In this document: positions 1-6,823 of the stretch, in pieces | Layout of the letters: each line of letters begins with the position of its first letter | How positions within the stretch are numbered: position 1 is the first letter of the stretch | DNA from: Leptospira sp. 96542 | GTDB taxonomy: Bacteria > Spirochaetota > Leptospiria > Leptospirales > Leptospiraceae | Direction of reading: 5' to 3' | Length of the DNA: 9,322 nt | Assembly (NCBI GenBank): GCA_029310945.1 | Contig: JARJFC010000089.1 | Coordinates: 1 to 9,322 of the forward strand | Translations under genes and position numbers: made by a program | The notes under the pieces: generated by a model | What the model saw: only the letters and a program-made list of their open reading frames with translations | What the model was told of the DNA's origin: nothing | Database searches by the model: none

Positions 1-243
1 TAAATTTAAGTGAATTTTAGAAAATTGGCAACAAGGGCGCGCGGTGCAGGTGTTCCGCCTCTAGGTGGCATCCGGCGGCATCGGCGGGGCATCGACGCCC
101 CGGGCGGACGCTGCTGTTCCTGAGCCCGTTTCGGGCAGAGACCGCGCGATACGTGGGTCGCTCCAAGTCGGGCGGCGACCGCTACCGCCAGACTCATTTC
201 ACCTTCGCGACCGCTTACTCGACCGCGCAGACGCTCTCCCGCT
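1..243. other. Left edge, no supported gene
   Basis: No reading frame here has a convincing start, ribosome site or recognisable product. Two short overlapping frames of about 60 codons, one on each strand, are arginine- and proline-rich as expected from GC-rich noncoding DNA. A small GC hairpin (CGGGGC / GCCCCG with a six-base loop, about 88-105) is present but no T-run follows it on either side, so I do not call a terminator. The deacetylase gene on the minus strand ends immediately to the right. Confidence 0.4.
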
Positions 244-1314
244 TTAACCTGGGCCAGGCAATCCAGTTACGCTTGCAGGCCCGCGCTGCAGAACCGGCGT
301 GTCGGACCGGTGTGCCAGAACCCAGCGCGCGATTTCATCCTTGCGCGCAAACCAGACGCCCGGCTTGGACTTGGCGTAAGCGAAGAACCGATCCAGCACG
401 CGAATCCGATTGGCGTGACCGTTGATGCGATCATGAAATCCCACCAGCATCATGCGACGGCGGTGCGCACCTTCTTCGTAGAGTTGATCGAACTCGTCCT
501 TCAACGCTTGTTCATACGCCATCGGGTTGTAGCCCTCGAACGGGTAGGCCGAGATGTCGTTGAGGTGCAGCGTGTAGGGCACCGTGACGAAGTCTTTGCC
601 GTTCACCGGAATGATGAAGGGCTCATCACGGCTGGGCTCATCGATGTGATACAGGAATCCGAGCTCCTGCAAGGTCTGCAGGATGTGCACCGAGTTGCGC
701 AGGAAGTAGGCGTTCCAACCCAAGGGCTGCTGGCCGGTGATGCGCAGGATGGTCTCGGCAGACTCCGCGATGAAGCGCTTTTCTTTGTCCCGAGACAGGT
801 GGTACGAATTGCGCCAGCTCGGTCCATGCGCGGCTGCCTCGTGCCCGCGACGCACGATTTCCTGGGCCAGTTCGGGGGCCTTTTGGATAGCCTCGCCGAT
901 CATGAACGACGACACTTTGATGCCATGTTTGTCGAACAGGTCTAGGGCGCGGGGAATGCCTTCGTAGCGCCCATAGGCGAAGTAGGCATTGGTCGGGAAG
1001 TCGGGTACGCCCGGAGCAATGGGCTCGGGGATCAGTCCGCCGACACCAGAGATGGGCTGCCCACCGCCTTCGAACATCAACGAGACACTGATAGCCAAGC
1101 GCGCGCCATTGGGCCAAAACCCCCTCGCAGTGGCATCGACAGGTATCGGTCGACGCGTGTCATCCGTTGGAGAAGGCTGCGCGTGCGCCTCGGGCAGCAA
1201 GGCACCAGCGGCCATGGCGCCAGCTACCGCACCACCGGCCTGGGCGAGGAAGGAACGCCGAGCCTGCCGGGGCATCGCTGCGCTGCTTGAGTTGGAGTGG
1301 TCAAGTGAGCTCAT
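244..1314 (-). CDS. Tat-exported polysaccharide deacetylase (NodB/PuuE-like) family hydrolase
   Basis: This 356-residue protein begins with a twin-arginine signal: RRSFL at 19-23, a hydrophobic alanine/glycine stretch, and AHA before a likely cleavage after residue 45. Folding in the cytoplasm before export to the periplasm is therefore likely. The mature part is a NodB-type deacetylase barrel. GHE-AAAHG at 157-164 supplies the probable metal-binding His158 and His163, and FHDRINGH near 293-300 plus GVWFAR near 319-324 match the C-terminal end of the allantoinase-like (PuuE) branch. The usual first motif (TFDDG in chitin deacetylases, NYEEG in PuuE) appears here as MFEGGG at 80-85. The substrate is thus more likely an amide or imide than chitin, but this is inference. 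The start is well placed: GGAGGTG lies at 1323-1329, nine bases upstream. The gene is 20 bases downstream of the SDR gene, so the two are probably co-transcribed. Confidence 0.85.
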   Translation of the reverse strand: MSSLDHSNSSSAAMPRQARRSFLAQAGGAVAGAMAAGALLPEAHAQPSPTDDTRRPIPVDATARGFWPNGARLAISVSLMFEGGGQPISGVGGLIPEPIAPGVPDFPTNAYFAYGRYEGIPRALDLFDKHGIKVSSFMIGEAIQKAPELAQEIVRRGHEAAAHGPSWRNSYHLSRDKEKRFIAESAETILRITGQQPLGWNAYFLRNSVHILQTLQELGFLYHIDEPSRDEPFIIPVNGKDFVTVPYTLHLNDISAYPFEGYNPMAYEQALKDEFDQLYEEGAHRRRMMLVGFHDRINGHANRIRVLDRFFAYAKSKPGVWFARKDEIARWVLAHRSDTPVLQRGPASVTGLPGPG

Positions 1315-1334
1315 GAATTGTTCACCTCCAGGGC

Positions 1335-2117
1335 TCAGGACACGCTGGCGACCAAGGTCTCACCGCCAGCCACCTCGATGACCGTGCCGGTCACATAGGG
1401 GTTGGTCATCAGGAACACCGCGGCGTGGCCGATGTCCGACGCCTGCCCGACACGTCGAACAGGAAAGGCCTGGACAACCTTTTGGCGCAACCCGTCCCGT
1501 TGCTCGGCCGGCAGGAAGCGCCACATCTCGGTGTCGATGAAGCCCGGGCGGATGGTGTTGACCCGGGTCGGCGCCAGTTCCAGGGCCAGCGAACCGGACA
1601 AGGACTCGACCGCGGCGAAAGCCGAGGTGGCCGCGGCAAAGCCCGGCTTGGGCCGCACAGCCAAGCCACCGGTCAGGAAGGTGATGGAGCCGCCCGCACG
1701 CAGCCGCGGTGCGGCATGGCGCGCACTGGCCCAGCTGCCGAGGAACTTGCCCTCCATGTAGCTGCGCACTCCCTTCATGTCGGCGTCCATGAAAGTACCC
1801 CAACTGCCCAGGTCTGGCGAGGCGGTCACGACCAGATGATCCAGGAAACCGATGGTCTCGAAGGCGGCACGGACCGACGACTCGTCGCGCATGTCCAGAG
1901 CGATCTGGGTAAATTTGGCGAGGTCGGGGCGGGCCTGGACGGATTCGATCCTGCGGCTCGCGACGATGACCGTGGCGCCGGCGGCGTGTGCGGCTTGCGC
2001 CACACCCAGGCCGATGCCTGTCTTGCCTCCGACAACAACGACCCGCTTGCCGGCAAGCGACAGCGTGGGGTTCAACGATGGATCTTGGTGCGCTACTGCG
2101 CTGATGGGTGCAGACAT
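1335..2117 (-). CDS. Atypical short-chain dehydrogenase/reductase (SDR) family protein
   Basis: This 260-residue Rossmann-fold protein has a nucleotide-binding loop GGKTGIG at residues 30-36, a variant of TGxxxGIG, at the end of the first beta strand (RVVVVG). SRR at 54-56 may select NADP(H). The region LALELAPTRVNTIRPGFIDTEMW at about 177-199 is the standard SDR segment after the active site, and the C-terminal VTGTVIEVAGG is also typical. The catalytic YxxxK is not visible: where it should lie (about 158-168) the sequence reads PGFAAATSAFAAV, with Phe in place of Tyr and no Lys. It may belong to the SDR branch with altered active sites, so oxidoreductase activity is not assured. It is the first gene of a minus-strand pair with the exported deacetylase and is divergent from a LysR regulator that probably controls it. 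Confidence 0.85.
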   Translation of the reverse strand: MSAPISAVAHQDPSLNPTLSLAGKRVVVVGGKTGIGLGVAQAAHAAGATVIVASRRIESVQARPDLAKFTQIALDMRDESSVRAAFETIGFLDHLVVTASPDLGSWGTFMDADMKGVRSYMEGKFLGSWASARHAAPRLRAGGSITFLTGGLAVRPKPGFAAATSAFAAVESLSGSLALELAPTRVNTIRPGFIDTEMWRFLPAEQRDGLRQKVVQAFPVRRVGQASDIGHAAVFLMTNPYVTGTVIEVAGGETLVASVS

Positions 2118-2378
2118 GGTGGTTTCTCACATTGGTTGATTCATTGCGGACCTCGCGCTCAGGCGTTCGGCCCACCGCCAGCTGAAACCCCGAGTGAGTT
2201 GGAAAAACTCCCGTCTGGCGACGTGGTCCCGTGGTTTCGGCATGGGAGGCATCGTAGATTTATCGCCAATGATTGATAATTGGCAATATTTGAATCAATC
2301 TAATGCTCAAAAAGAATTAATAAAGACGTTGAGCGAATCTTGTTTCCATCCAGTGCACTGGGGCAGCAATGCAAATCC
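2118..2378. promoter_or_regulatory. Divergent promoter region, SDR operon / LysR gene
   Basis: This 261-base intergenic space separates the divergent SDR-deacetylase pair from the lysR-type gene. The segment from about 2258 to 2335 is strikingly AT-rich compared with both flanks, as expected for overlapping promoters. I cannot fix -35 and -10 boxes with confidence. Confidence 0.5.
2271..2300. promoter_or_regulatory. Candidate LysR operator dyad
   Basis: GATTGAT at 2271-2277 is repeated as its exact reverse complement ATCAATC at 2294-2300, with a 16-base AT-rich centre. It lies about 80 bases before the LysR start and 155 bases before the SDR start. Interrupted AT-rich dyads between a LysR gene and its divergent target are the usual autoregulatory binding sites of the family. 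Assignment of this dyad to this regulator is inference. Confidence 0.4.
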
Positions 2379-3293
2379 ATGGATAAATTTCAGGAACTGA
2401 CGGCCTTCGTCGCCGTTGTCGATGCGGGAGGGTTTTCTGCCGCCGCCAGGCGCCTGGGCGACTCGCAGTCCGGCATCAGCAAATCCGTGGGCGCGCTGGA
2501 GCAGCGCTTGGGCGTGAAGTTGCTGCAACGAAGCACACGCGTGGTGAATCTGACCGACGCCGGACGCAGCTACTACCAGCGGATGAAGCCGCTGCTCGAT
2601 GAGGTGGCGCAGGCCGACAGTGAGCTGGTCAGCAGCACGGCGGAACTGTCCGGCCTCGTGCGGATTGCCGCATCAGCCACCTTCGGCCGCCTGCATGTGC
2701 TGCCACTGCTGCCGAAGTTGCTGGCAATGCATCCCAAGCTGAAGCTGGATCTGCAATTGACGGACGGTGTGCAAGACCTGCTGGCTGAGGGCATCGACAT
2801 CGCTATCCGTATCAGCCCGGCTGTCAGCCCCGACGCAGTGGTCAGGCGTGTGACAACGACTTCGCTGGTCTGCGTGGGCTCACGCAACTACTTCGCACAG
2901 CACGGCACGCCCAAGACGCCACAAGACTTGATCCACCACAACTGCCTGATCTTCAACGGCATGGACCAGTGGATCTTCGATAGTCCGCGCGGCCGACATA
3001 TCGTCCGCGTGAGTGGCAATCTGGCATCCAACACAGTTGAAACCATCCTGTCGGCCGTTCAAGCGGGTGTGGGCATCGGGATGTTCAACGCGGCCTCATT
3101 GGCTGGCGATCGTCGTGATCCCGACATTGTTCGCGTGCTCGATGACTTCATCGGTGAAACCAGAGACCTTGGTCTCATCTGGCCGAATCGCAAGTTCATC
3201 CCTGCCAGGGTGCGACAGGTTACGGAATTCCTCGCAACTGAGTTGAGCTGCCGCCTGAGTCCGGCCGTTGGCATGACGGGGGCTCCAGCTTGA
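2379..3293 (+). CDS. LysR-family transcriptional regulator
   Basis: This 304-residue protein has the N-terminal winged helix-turn-helix of LysR regulators: LTAFVAVVDAGGFSAAARRLG, then SQSGISKSVGALEQRLGVKLLQRSTR, ending with LTDAG near residue 60. A linker helix and a two-lobed effector-binding domain follow (about 88-290), with VGIGMF near the usual hinge. I placed the start at 2379 because translation from there (MDKFQELTAF) matches the normal N-terminus of the family. The frame stays open a further 13 codons upstream to 2340, but those residues do not resemble LysR sequence. The length is standard. The divergent position next to the SDR-deacetylase pair suggests it controls that pair and itself. 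The effector cannot be deduced. Confidence 0.93.
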   Translation: MDKFQELTAFVAVVDAGGFSAAARRLGDSQSGISKSVGALEQRLGVKLLQRSTRVVNLTDAGRSYYQRMKPLLDEVAQADSELVSSTAELSGLVRIAASATFGRLHVLPLLPKLLAMHPKLKLDLQLTDGVQDLLAEGIDIAIRISPAVSPDAVVRRVTTTSLVCVGSRNYFAQHGTPKTPQDLIHHNCLIFNGMDQWIFDSPRGRHIVRVSGNLASNTVETILSAVQAGVGIGMFNAASLAGDRRDPDIVRVLDDFIGETRDLGLIWPNRKFIPARVRQVTEFLATELSCRLSPAVGMTGAPA

Positions 3294-3577
3294 GCCACGA
3301 ATCTAGAGTCTTTGAGCTGAGCTGTACTGCCGCTTGTGTTGGGCACTAGAAAGAGCCGCAGCGAGATCAGTCTTTGACCGATTGCGGTCTGTCGCTGTGT
3401 GCCTTTCGACTCGCGGCGATTGCTGCGCCGCCGCCCAAGACACGAGGTCTGGTTCAGGCTGGAAGGAGTCATACGAGCTGCGCCATGCCCAATGACCGCT
3501 CTACTCTGTTGCCCGATCCGGACCGGATCTCCTGACCACACCGCGAAATCAGTTGATAAAAACTACTTCGAGAACAC
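3294..3577. other. Intergenic region between convergent lysR and ACBP genes
   Basis: This 284-base gap separates two convergent genes, so terminators for both are expected. I see no stem followed by a T-run in either direction. The only notable element is a 15-base palindrome at 3515-3529, GATCCGG and CCGGATC around one central base, with no known role. No frame has a plausible start and ribosome site. Confidence 0.4.
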
Positions 3578-3832
3578 TCACTCGAGTCCGGCGACCAAGT
3601 CGATGTAACGCTGCATCGCCTCCTCTTGAGACAGTCCTTTGAATTCCGTCCAGGCTGTCCACTTCGTGCGCGCCATCATGTCGCCGAACCCGGGTTTTGG
3701 AGTGGCGTTATCTCCTGCCGTGCCCTGCTTGTACAGACCGTACAACTTGAGCAGCATGGGGCTGTCGGGCCGGCTCTTCAGCGCTTTTGAACGCTCGATG
3801 GCGACGGTGAATTCTTCGATCACGGTAGGCAC
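3578..3832 (-). CDS. Acyl-CoA-binding protein (ACBP)
   Basis: This 84-residue four-helix protein binds medium- to long-chain acyl-CoA esters in the cytosol, buffering and carrying them. The family signature is intact: LYGLYKQGTAGD at 30-41, KPGFGD at 46-51, and RTKWTAWTEFKGLS at 55-68. Tyr31, Lys35, Lys57 and Tyr76 correspond, with a constant shift of three, to the Tyr28, Lys32, Lys54 and Tyr73 ligand contacts of bovine ACBP. Length is typical. The start is GTG with GGGAG seven bases upstream. It is the last gene of a minus-strand operon, 15 bases after the glutathione S-transferase stop. ACBPs are common in eukaryotes and patchy in bacteria. The pairing with a GST and a DJ-1/PfpI hydrolase hints at a stress or detoxification role, which is inference. 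Confidence 0.92.
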   Translation of the reverse strand: MPTVIEEFTVAIERSKALKSRPDSPMLLKLYGLYKQGTAGDNATPKPGFGDMMARTKWTAWTEFKGLSQEEAMQRYIDLVAGLE

Positions 3833-3847
3833 AGGTCGTCTCCCGGT

Positions 3848-4468
3848 TCAGGCGAATTGATTGAACAGTTCTTCTTCGTTTTCCATGGCCGCTATGAAGG
3901 CAGGCCGCTCCAGCAGGCGGCCCCAGTAGGCGAGCAAATCACCCTTCGGCTCCCACAGCCCGCCACGCAGGGTGAGCATCAGCGCCCAGCCGAAGTAGGC
4001 GTCGGCGACCGAGAAGGCATTGCCGGCCAGATAAGGGGTGTGGGAAAGACGCTTGGAAACGAAGGCGAGCTTCGTTCCCAAATTGACCTTCGCCCACGCC
4101 TGTACTTCTGCCGGCACGCCTTTCGTGAAGATCGGGTAAAGGCAGTGCTTGTGTAATTCCGAAGCCACGAAGTTCAGCCATTCAAGAGTGGCCTGTCCGT
4201 TCGGGCTTGATCGCGCCGGAAGGTGACCGAATTCGGGAGCCATCTCAGCGAGCACCTGCAACACAACGCTGTTTTCGGTGAGGATGCGACCATCGTCGAA
4301 ACGCAGCACCGGAACTTGGCTCTTGGTCGAGATGGTCTCAAACGCAAGGCCATCGCTTGTCTGCTTTCGCAACAGCGATACAGGCTGCATCTTGATGGGT
4401 AACGAGGCCTCGAGAATGATCACGTGCCCCGCGAAAGAGCACGCCATAGGCGAGAAGAAGTAGTCCAT
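3848..4468 (-). CDS. Beta-class glutathione S-transferase
   Basis: This 206-residue cytosolic enzyme should conjugate or transfer glutathione to electrophiles. It aligns closely with E. coli GstA by eye. It has Cys10 in the beta-class motif PMACS, the cis-proline QVPV at 51-54 (Pro53), the glutathione gamma-glutamyl site TENS at 64-67, WLNFVASELHK at 97-107 with His106, and the N-capping box SVADAY at 153-158. Beta-class enzymes form mixed disulfides through Cys10 and protect against oxidative stress and xenobiotics, which is family knowledge. The gene lies 27 bases after the DJ-1/PfpI gene and 15 before the ACBP gene, so all three are likely one transcript. Its own ribosome site is weak (GGGAAC), which fits translation coupled to the gene upstream. 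Confidence 0.92.
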   Translation of the reverse strand: MDYFFSPMACSFAGHVIILEASLPIKMQPVSLLRKQTSDGLAFETISTKSQVPVLRFDDGRILTENSVVLQVLAEMAPEFGHLPARSSPNGQATLEWLNFVASELHKHCLYPIFTKGVPAEVQAWAKVNLGTKLAFVSKRLSHTPYLAGNAFSVADAYFGWALMLTLRGGLWEPKGDLLAYWGRLLERPAFIAAMENEEELFNQFA

Positions 4469-4495
4469 GGGGTTCCCGCTGAGTGATTGCCCGGC

Positions 4496-5158
4496 TCAGG
4501 CCGGCGCGGTCAGGCTGCGAATGCGCTCGGCGCCTTCGGCTTCGAATTGCTTGACGATGGACTTGGCAAAGTCAGATGCACTGTCGGGCGTTCCGTTGCC
4601 AAAGGGAGGGTCGGGGTAATACTCGATTCCGAGTTGCAGCGTCTTGGCCAACTCCTCGCCGGCCAGCAGACCGGCCAGAAACAGTCCTGCGTCGATGCTG
4701 GCCGAGACGCCGGCACCGGTGATGAGCTGGCCATCGCGGATGAACCGGTTTGTGCTGACATTCGCACCATAGTCGGCAACCCTGTCGCGCACCGCCCAGT
4801 TCGTGGTGACCTGCTTGCCATACAAGAGCCCAGCCGCGCCGAGCAGCTCAACGCCGTTGCAGATCCCCACCGTCCATTTGGCACTGACGGCCAGTCGCCG
4901 GATGGTGTCGAGTACATCCTGGTCGCTCAAAGCAGGAATGACACCCGGGCCACCAGGTACGTACAGGATGTCGGTGCTGTCGATGTCGGCGAAGCTTCTG
5001 TACGCTGTCAACGCTAGGCGTCTTGTATCGGCCCAAACGGGGCCGCATTGCAAAGCTGCAAATTCTGTTTCTACCCCAGGTATGTTGGCCAAGACTTCGT
5101 AGCCGCCAACAATGTCCAGCGCAGTGAATCCATCAAAAAGAACAATCGTCAATCGCAT
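4496..5158 (-). CDS. DJ-1/PfpI family protein, isonitrile hydratase-like
   Basis: This 220-residue protein has the class I glutamine amidotransferase-like fold. The nucleophile elbow is GICNG with Cys100, followed by VELLGAAGLLYGKQVTTNWA, and an acidic residue sits at Asp15 in the first loop (FTALD). The C-terminal part EYYPDPPFGNGTPDSA (about 179-194) is close to the segment found in the isonitrile (isocyanide) hydratases of this family, which hydrate isonitriles to N-substituted formamides. The sub-family match is by motif only. Other DJ-1/PfpI members are chaperones, proteases or glyoxalases, so the substrate is not proven. It is the first gene of a minus-strand operon with GST and ACBP and is divergent from a GlxA-type regulator. 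AAGG lies eight bases before the ATG. Confidence 0.82.
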   Translation of the reverse strand: MRLTIVLFDGFTALDIVGGYEVLANIPGVETEFAALQCGPVWADTRRLALTAYRSFADIDSTDILYVPGGPGVIPALSDQDVLDTIRRLAVSAKWTVGICNGVELLGAAGLLYGKQVTTNWAVRDRVADYGANVSTNRFIRDGQLITGAGVSASIDAGLFLAGLLAGEELAKTLQLGIEYYPDPPFGNGTPDSASDFAKSIVKQFEAEGAERIRSLTAPA

Positions 5159-5271
5159 AACAAGGCCTTTGCTCAGTGGTTGAGTGAGGCTTCATCTTGT
5201 TCGTTCCCAGCGTGATCAGCCAGTGTCGTTTCAGACTATATTTTGTGCATTTAAGACATTCGGACAAATAA
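5159..5271. promoter_or_regulatory. Divergent promoter region, DJ-1/GST/ACBP operon and GlxA-type regulator
   Basis: This 113-base space between divergent starts must hold both promoters. TATATT at 5237-5242, within an AT-rich stretch, is a possible -10 box for the plus-strand regulator, but no good -35 stands 16-18 bases upstream. The plus-strand gene has no clear Shine-Dalgarno sequence. No strong dyad was seen. Confidence 0.4.
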
Positions 5272-6276
5272 ATGATCAAGGAGATCGCCATCCTCGTCTA
5301 CCCGGGCTGCATGGGCATGGAAGTGTTTGCCTTGACGGACCTGGTGCTCATGGCCAATCACCTGGCCAAGAACATGCACCCGGGAAAATTCTCTGCGCTG
5401 CGGGTCAAGCTCGTCACACTCCGGCCAAACCCTGTGGCCATCGCAGGCGGGTTCAAGGTGGCGGCGCAGCGCCTGCGGGGCAAGCCGGATCTGATCGTGG
5501 TTCCCGGCTTGGAGGTCTCCCGGTTCGGTGAGTGGGACGAGCGCTTTGCTCGGCTAGGCCAGGAACTGAAGGCAATTCGCCGCTTCCATGGGCAAGGCAC
5601 AGAGCTGGCCTCGGTCTGCATCGGCAGCTTCGTCCTGGCGGAGGCGGGCGTACTCCAGGGTCGGCGCGCCGCCACCGCCTGGCCCTTTGTGAGTGAGTTC
5701 CAAGACAGGTATCCCGACGTACAGATTGAGAAGGATGCTGTGATCCTGTCAGACGGTGGTGTCACCACCACCGGAGCTGTGAGCAGCGTGATGGATCTGG
5801 GCCTGCACCTGATCCGTGAGAGCATGGGCTCCGCTGTGGCCCGCGCGGTGAGCAAGCTGGCGCTGATCGATGGGGGGCGCGTCAGTCAGCGGGCCTACGT
5901 TGACACGGCGTTGATTCCACAGAACCGCGCGCCGTTTTCAACGCAGGTCAATCGGTGGCTGGCACAACGCCTCAGTGAAACGTACAACCTCTGCGCTCTG
6001 GCCGACGCCTTCAACGTCACTTCACGTACGGTACTTCGGCGTTACCGCCAGGAAACCTGCATGACACCTCTTCAGTGGCTGCAGAAGGCCCGTATCGAAA
6101 AGGCCAAGCACTTGCTGGAACTCAGCTCCATGTCCGTCGCTGAAGTCGTGGTTGCCGTTGGCTACCACGACCTCGCGACATTCTCCAGGTTGTTTGCGCG
6201 CGAGACGGGGCAAACGCCAGGGCACTACAAACGGTTGTTCCAGGGAAAACGGGTTGCGACGTTTCCCCGTGGGTGA
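5272..6276 (+). CDS. GlxA-family (DJ-1/PfpI + AraC) transcriptional regulator
   Basis: This 334-residue protein joins two domains. Residues 1-200 are a DJ-1/PfpI-like ligand-sensing domain: EIAILVYPG near the N-terminus, LIVVPGLE at 74-81, and SVCIGSFVLAEAGVLQGRRAATAW with Cys116 at the elbow. Residues about 222-325 are an AraC/XylS DNA-binding domain with two helix-turn-helices (LCALADAFNVTSRTVLRRYRQ, then VAEVVVAVGYHDLATFSRLFARETGQTPGHYKR). The domain order and length are standard for GlxA-type activators. These act in the cytoplasm and usually use the first domain to sense a metabolite rather than for catalysis. It is divergent from a DJ-1/PfpI enzyme with the same fold, so it probably regulates that operon. 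The ATG at 5272 fits the family N-terminus even though no good ribosome site precedes it. Confidence 0.92.
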   Translation: MIKEIAILVYPGCMGMEVFALTDLVLMANHLAKNMHPGKFSALRVKLVTLRPNPVAIAGGFKVAAQRLRGKPDLIVVPGLEVSRFGEWDERFARLGQELKAIRRFHGQGTELASVCIGSFVLAEAGVLQGRRAATAWPFVSEFQDRYPDVQIEKDAVILSDGGVTTTGAVSSVMDLGLHLIRESMGSAVARAVSKLALIDGGRVSQRAYVDTALIPQNRAPFSTQVNRWLAQRLSETYNLCALADAFNVTSRTVLRRYRQETCMTPLQWLQKARIEKAKHLLELSSMSVAEVVVAVGYHDLATFSRLFARETGQTPGHYKRLFQGKRVATFPRG

Positions 6277-6521
6277 GGTATCTACGCATCGGCATTTGAG
6301 CAGGTTGACGTGTCTTAACACGAAGTTGACAAACTGAACAGCCGCTTCGTGGGAACAGGGTAAGCCTACCTGACCTCGCCCTACGGCAGCAACCGCTGCA
6401 CTACAGTCGTTTGATAACATGATGTCAGCTTCAGGCTGATCTGAGTCGTTCACGCCCCAGGTCCTGAGCGACCGCTCCTGCCAAGACCGGCCACTGAGCG
6501 CAGATGGCCTAGCCGGCAACT

Positions 6522-6689
6522 TCACTCATGGACCCGGCCGAGCACCTTGCGCCCCTTCTTGTCTGCTTGAACGACCGCTTCAACGAGACGCGACCTGCTC
6601 ATGTCGACCCATAGCGGAAGTTCAAGATCGTCTATTGACAGACCGGTTGAATCCGCAAGCGATAGCGGTAATACGACCGTTGTTCTCAA
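6522..6689 (-). CDS. Small hypothetical protein, doubtful
   Basis: This 55-codon frame starts with TTG and is preceded nine bases upstream by AGGAAGG, a good ribosome site. The predicted protein begins MRTTVVLPLS and ends GRKVLGRVHE. It has a mixed hydrophobic and charged composition that looks protein-like, but I do not recognise it. It reads away from the cassette array, the orientation expected for an integron integrase, yet bears no resemblance to the IntI N-terminus. A 28-codon plus-strand frame overlaps it. It may be a real small gene, a fragment of a decayed gene, or chance. Confidence 0.2.
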   Translation of the reverse strand: MRTTVVLPLSLADSTGLSIDDLELPLWVDMSRSRLVEAVVQADKKGRKVLGRVHE

Positions 6690-6742
6690 TTTCAGAAACC
6701 TTCCTGTCCGTGGCTAGAATTGCTCAAAGACAGTCTGCGGGG

Positions 6743-6770
6743 TTTGTCGGAATTTTTTTACCTGTATAAA
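6743..6770 (+). promoter_or_regulatory. Candidate promoter driving the cassette array
   Basis: TTTGTC or TTGTCG (6743-6749) and TATAAA (6765-6770) form a sigma70-like pair with a 15-16 base, T-rich spacer and TG just before the -10 box. It lies about 55 bases before the strong ribosome site at 6813 and about 115 before the first cassette, where an integron Pc-type promoter would be useful. The spacing is slightly short, so this is a candidate only. Confidence 0.35.
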
Positions 6771-6823
6771 TTTCAGGCAATACCTCCACAAGCAAGACGG
6801 CAAGCCATTCTCAGGAGGAATTC

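Larger units (their letters stand above)
6277..6823. other. Noncoding region between GlxA-type gene and cassette array
   Basis: About 550 bases lie here without a convincing gene. This is where the integrase gene of an integron would normally be found, reading leftward from the attI site. I looked for the tyrosine-recombinase signatures (HELRHSFAT-like, the LGH box, the IYTH box) on both strands and saw none. A short hairpin with arms CACGAAG (6319-6325) and CTTCGTG (6345-6351) lies after the regulator gene. A promoter-like sequence and a small minus-strand frame are listed separately. The region may be decayed sequence. Confidence 0.5.

Noticed and set aside
310..945. 211-codon plus-strand frame across the deacetylase gene
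   Set aside because: It is the antisense shadow of the deacetylase gene. It has no recognisable domain, while the minus strand shows a signal peptide and family motifs.
1360..2276. Long frames overlapping the SDR gene on both strands (271 and 283 codons)
   Set aside because: They are rich in Arg, Gly and Pro with no recognised motif, typical of alternative frames in GC-rich genes. The SDR frame has clear Rossmann features.
3515..3529. 15-base palindrome between convergent genes as a terminator or operator
   Set aside because: It has a one-base centre and no T-run. It is too short and far from any start to assign a role.
6312..6366. attC-like remnant: GTCTTAAC, arms CACGAAG/CTTCGTG and GGTAAGC
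   Set aside because: The left arm directly overlaps the R''-like core with no spacer, the other side has seven bases, and the R'-like core is off by two bases. This geometry is not attC, so I treat it as a chance hairpin.
6022..6525. 167-codon minus-strand frame at the end of the GlxA-type gene
   Set aside because: It mostly lies antisense to the AraC domain. Its start is not preceded by a good ribosome site and the product is not recognisable.
6763..6777. LexA box at CTGTATAAATTTCAG
   Set aside because: The CTG and CAG half-sites are nine bases apart, not the ten of the proteobacterial LexA box, so SOS control is not supported.
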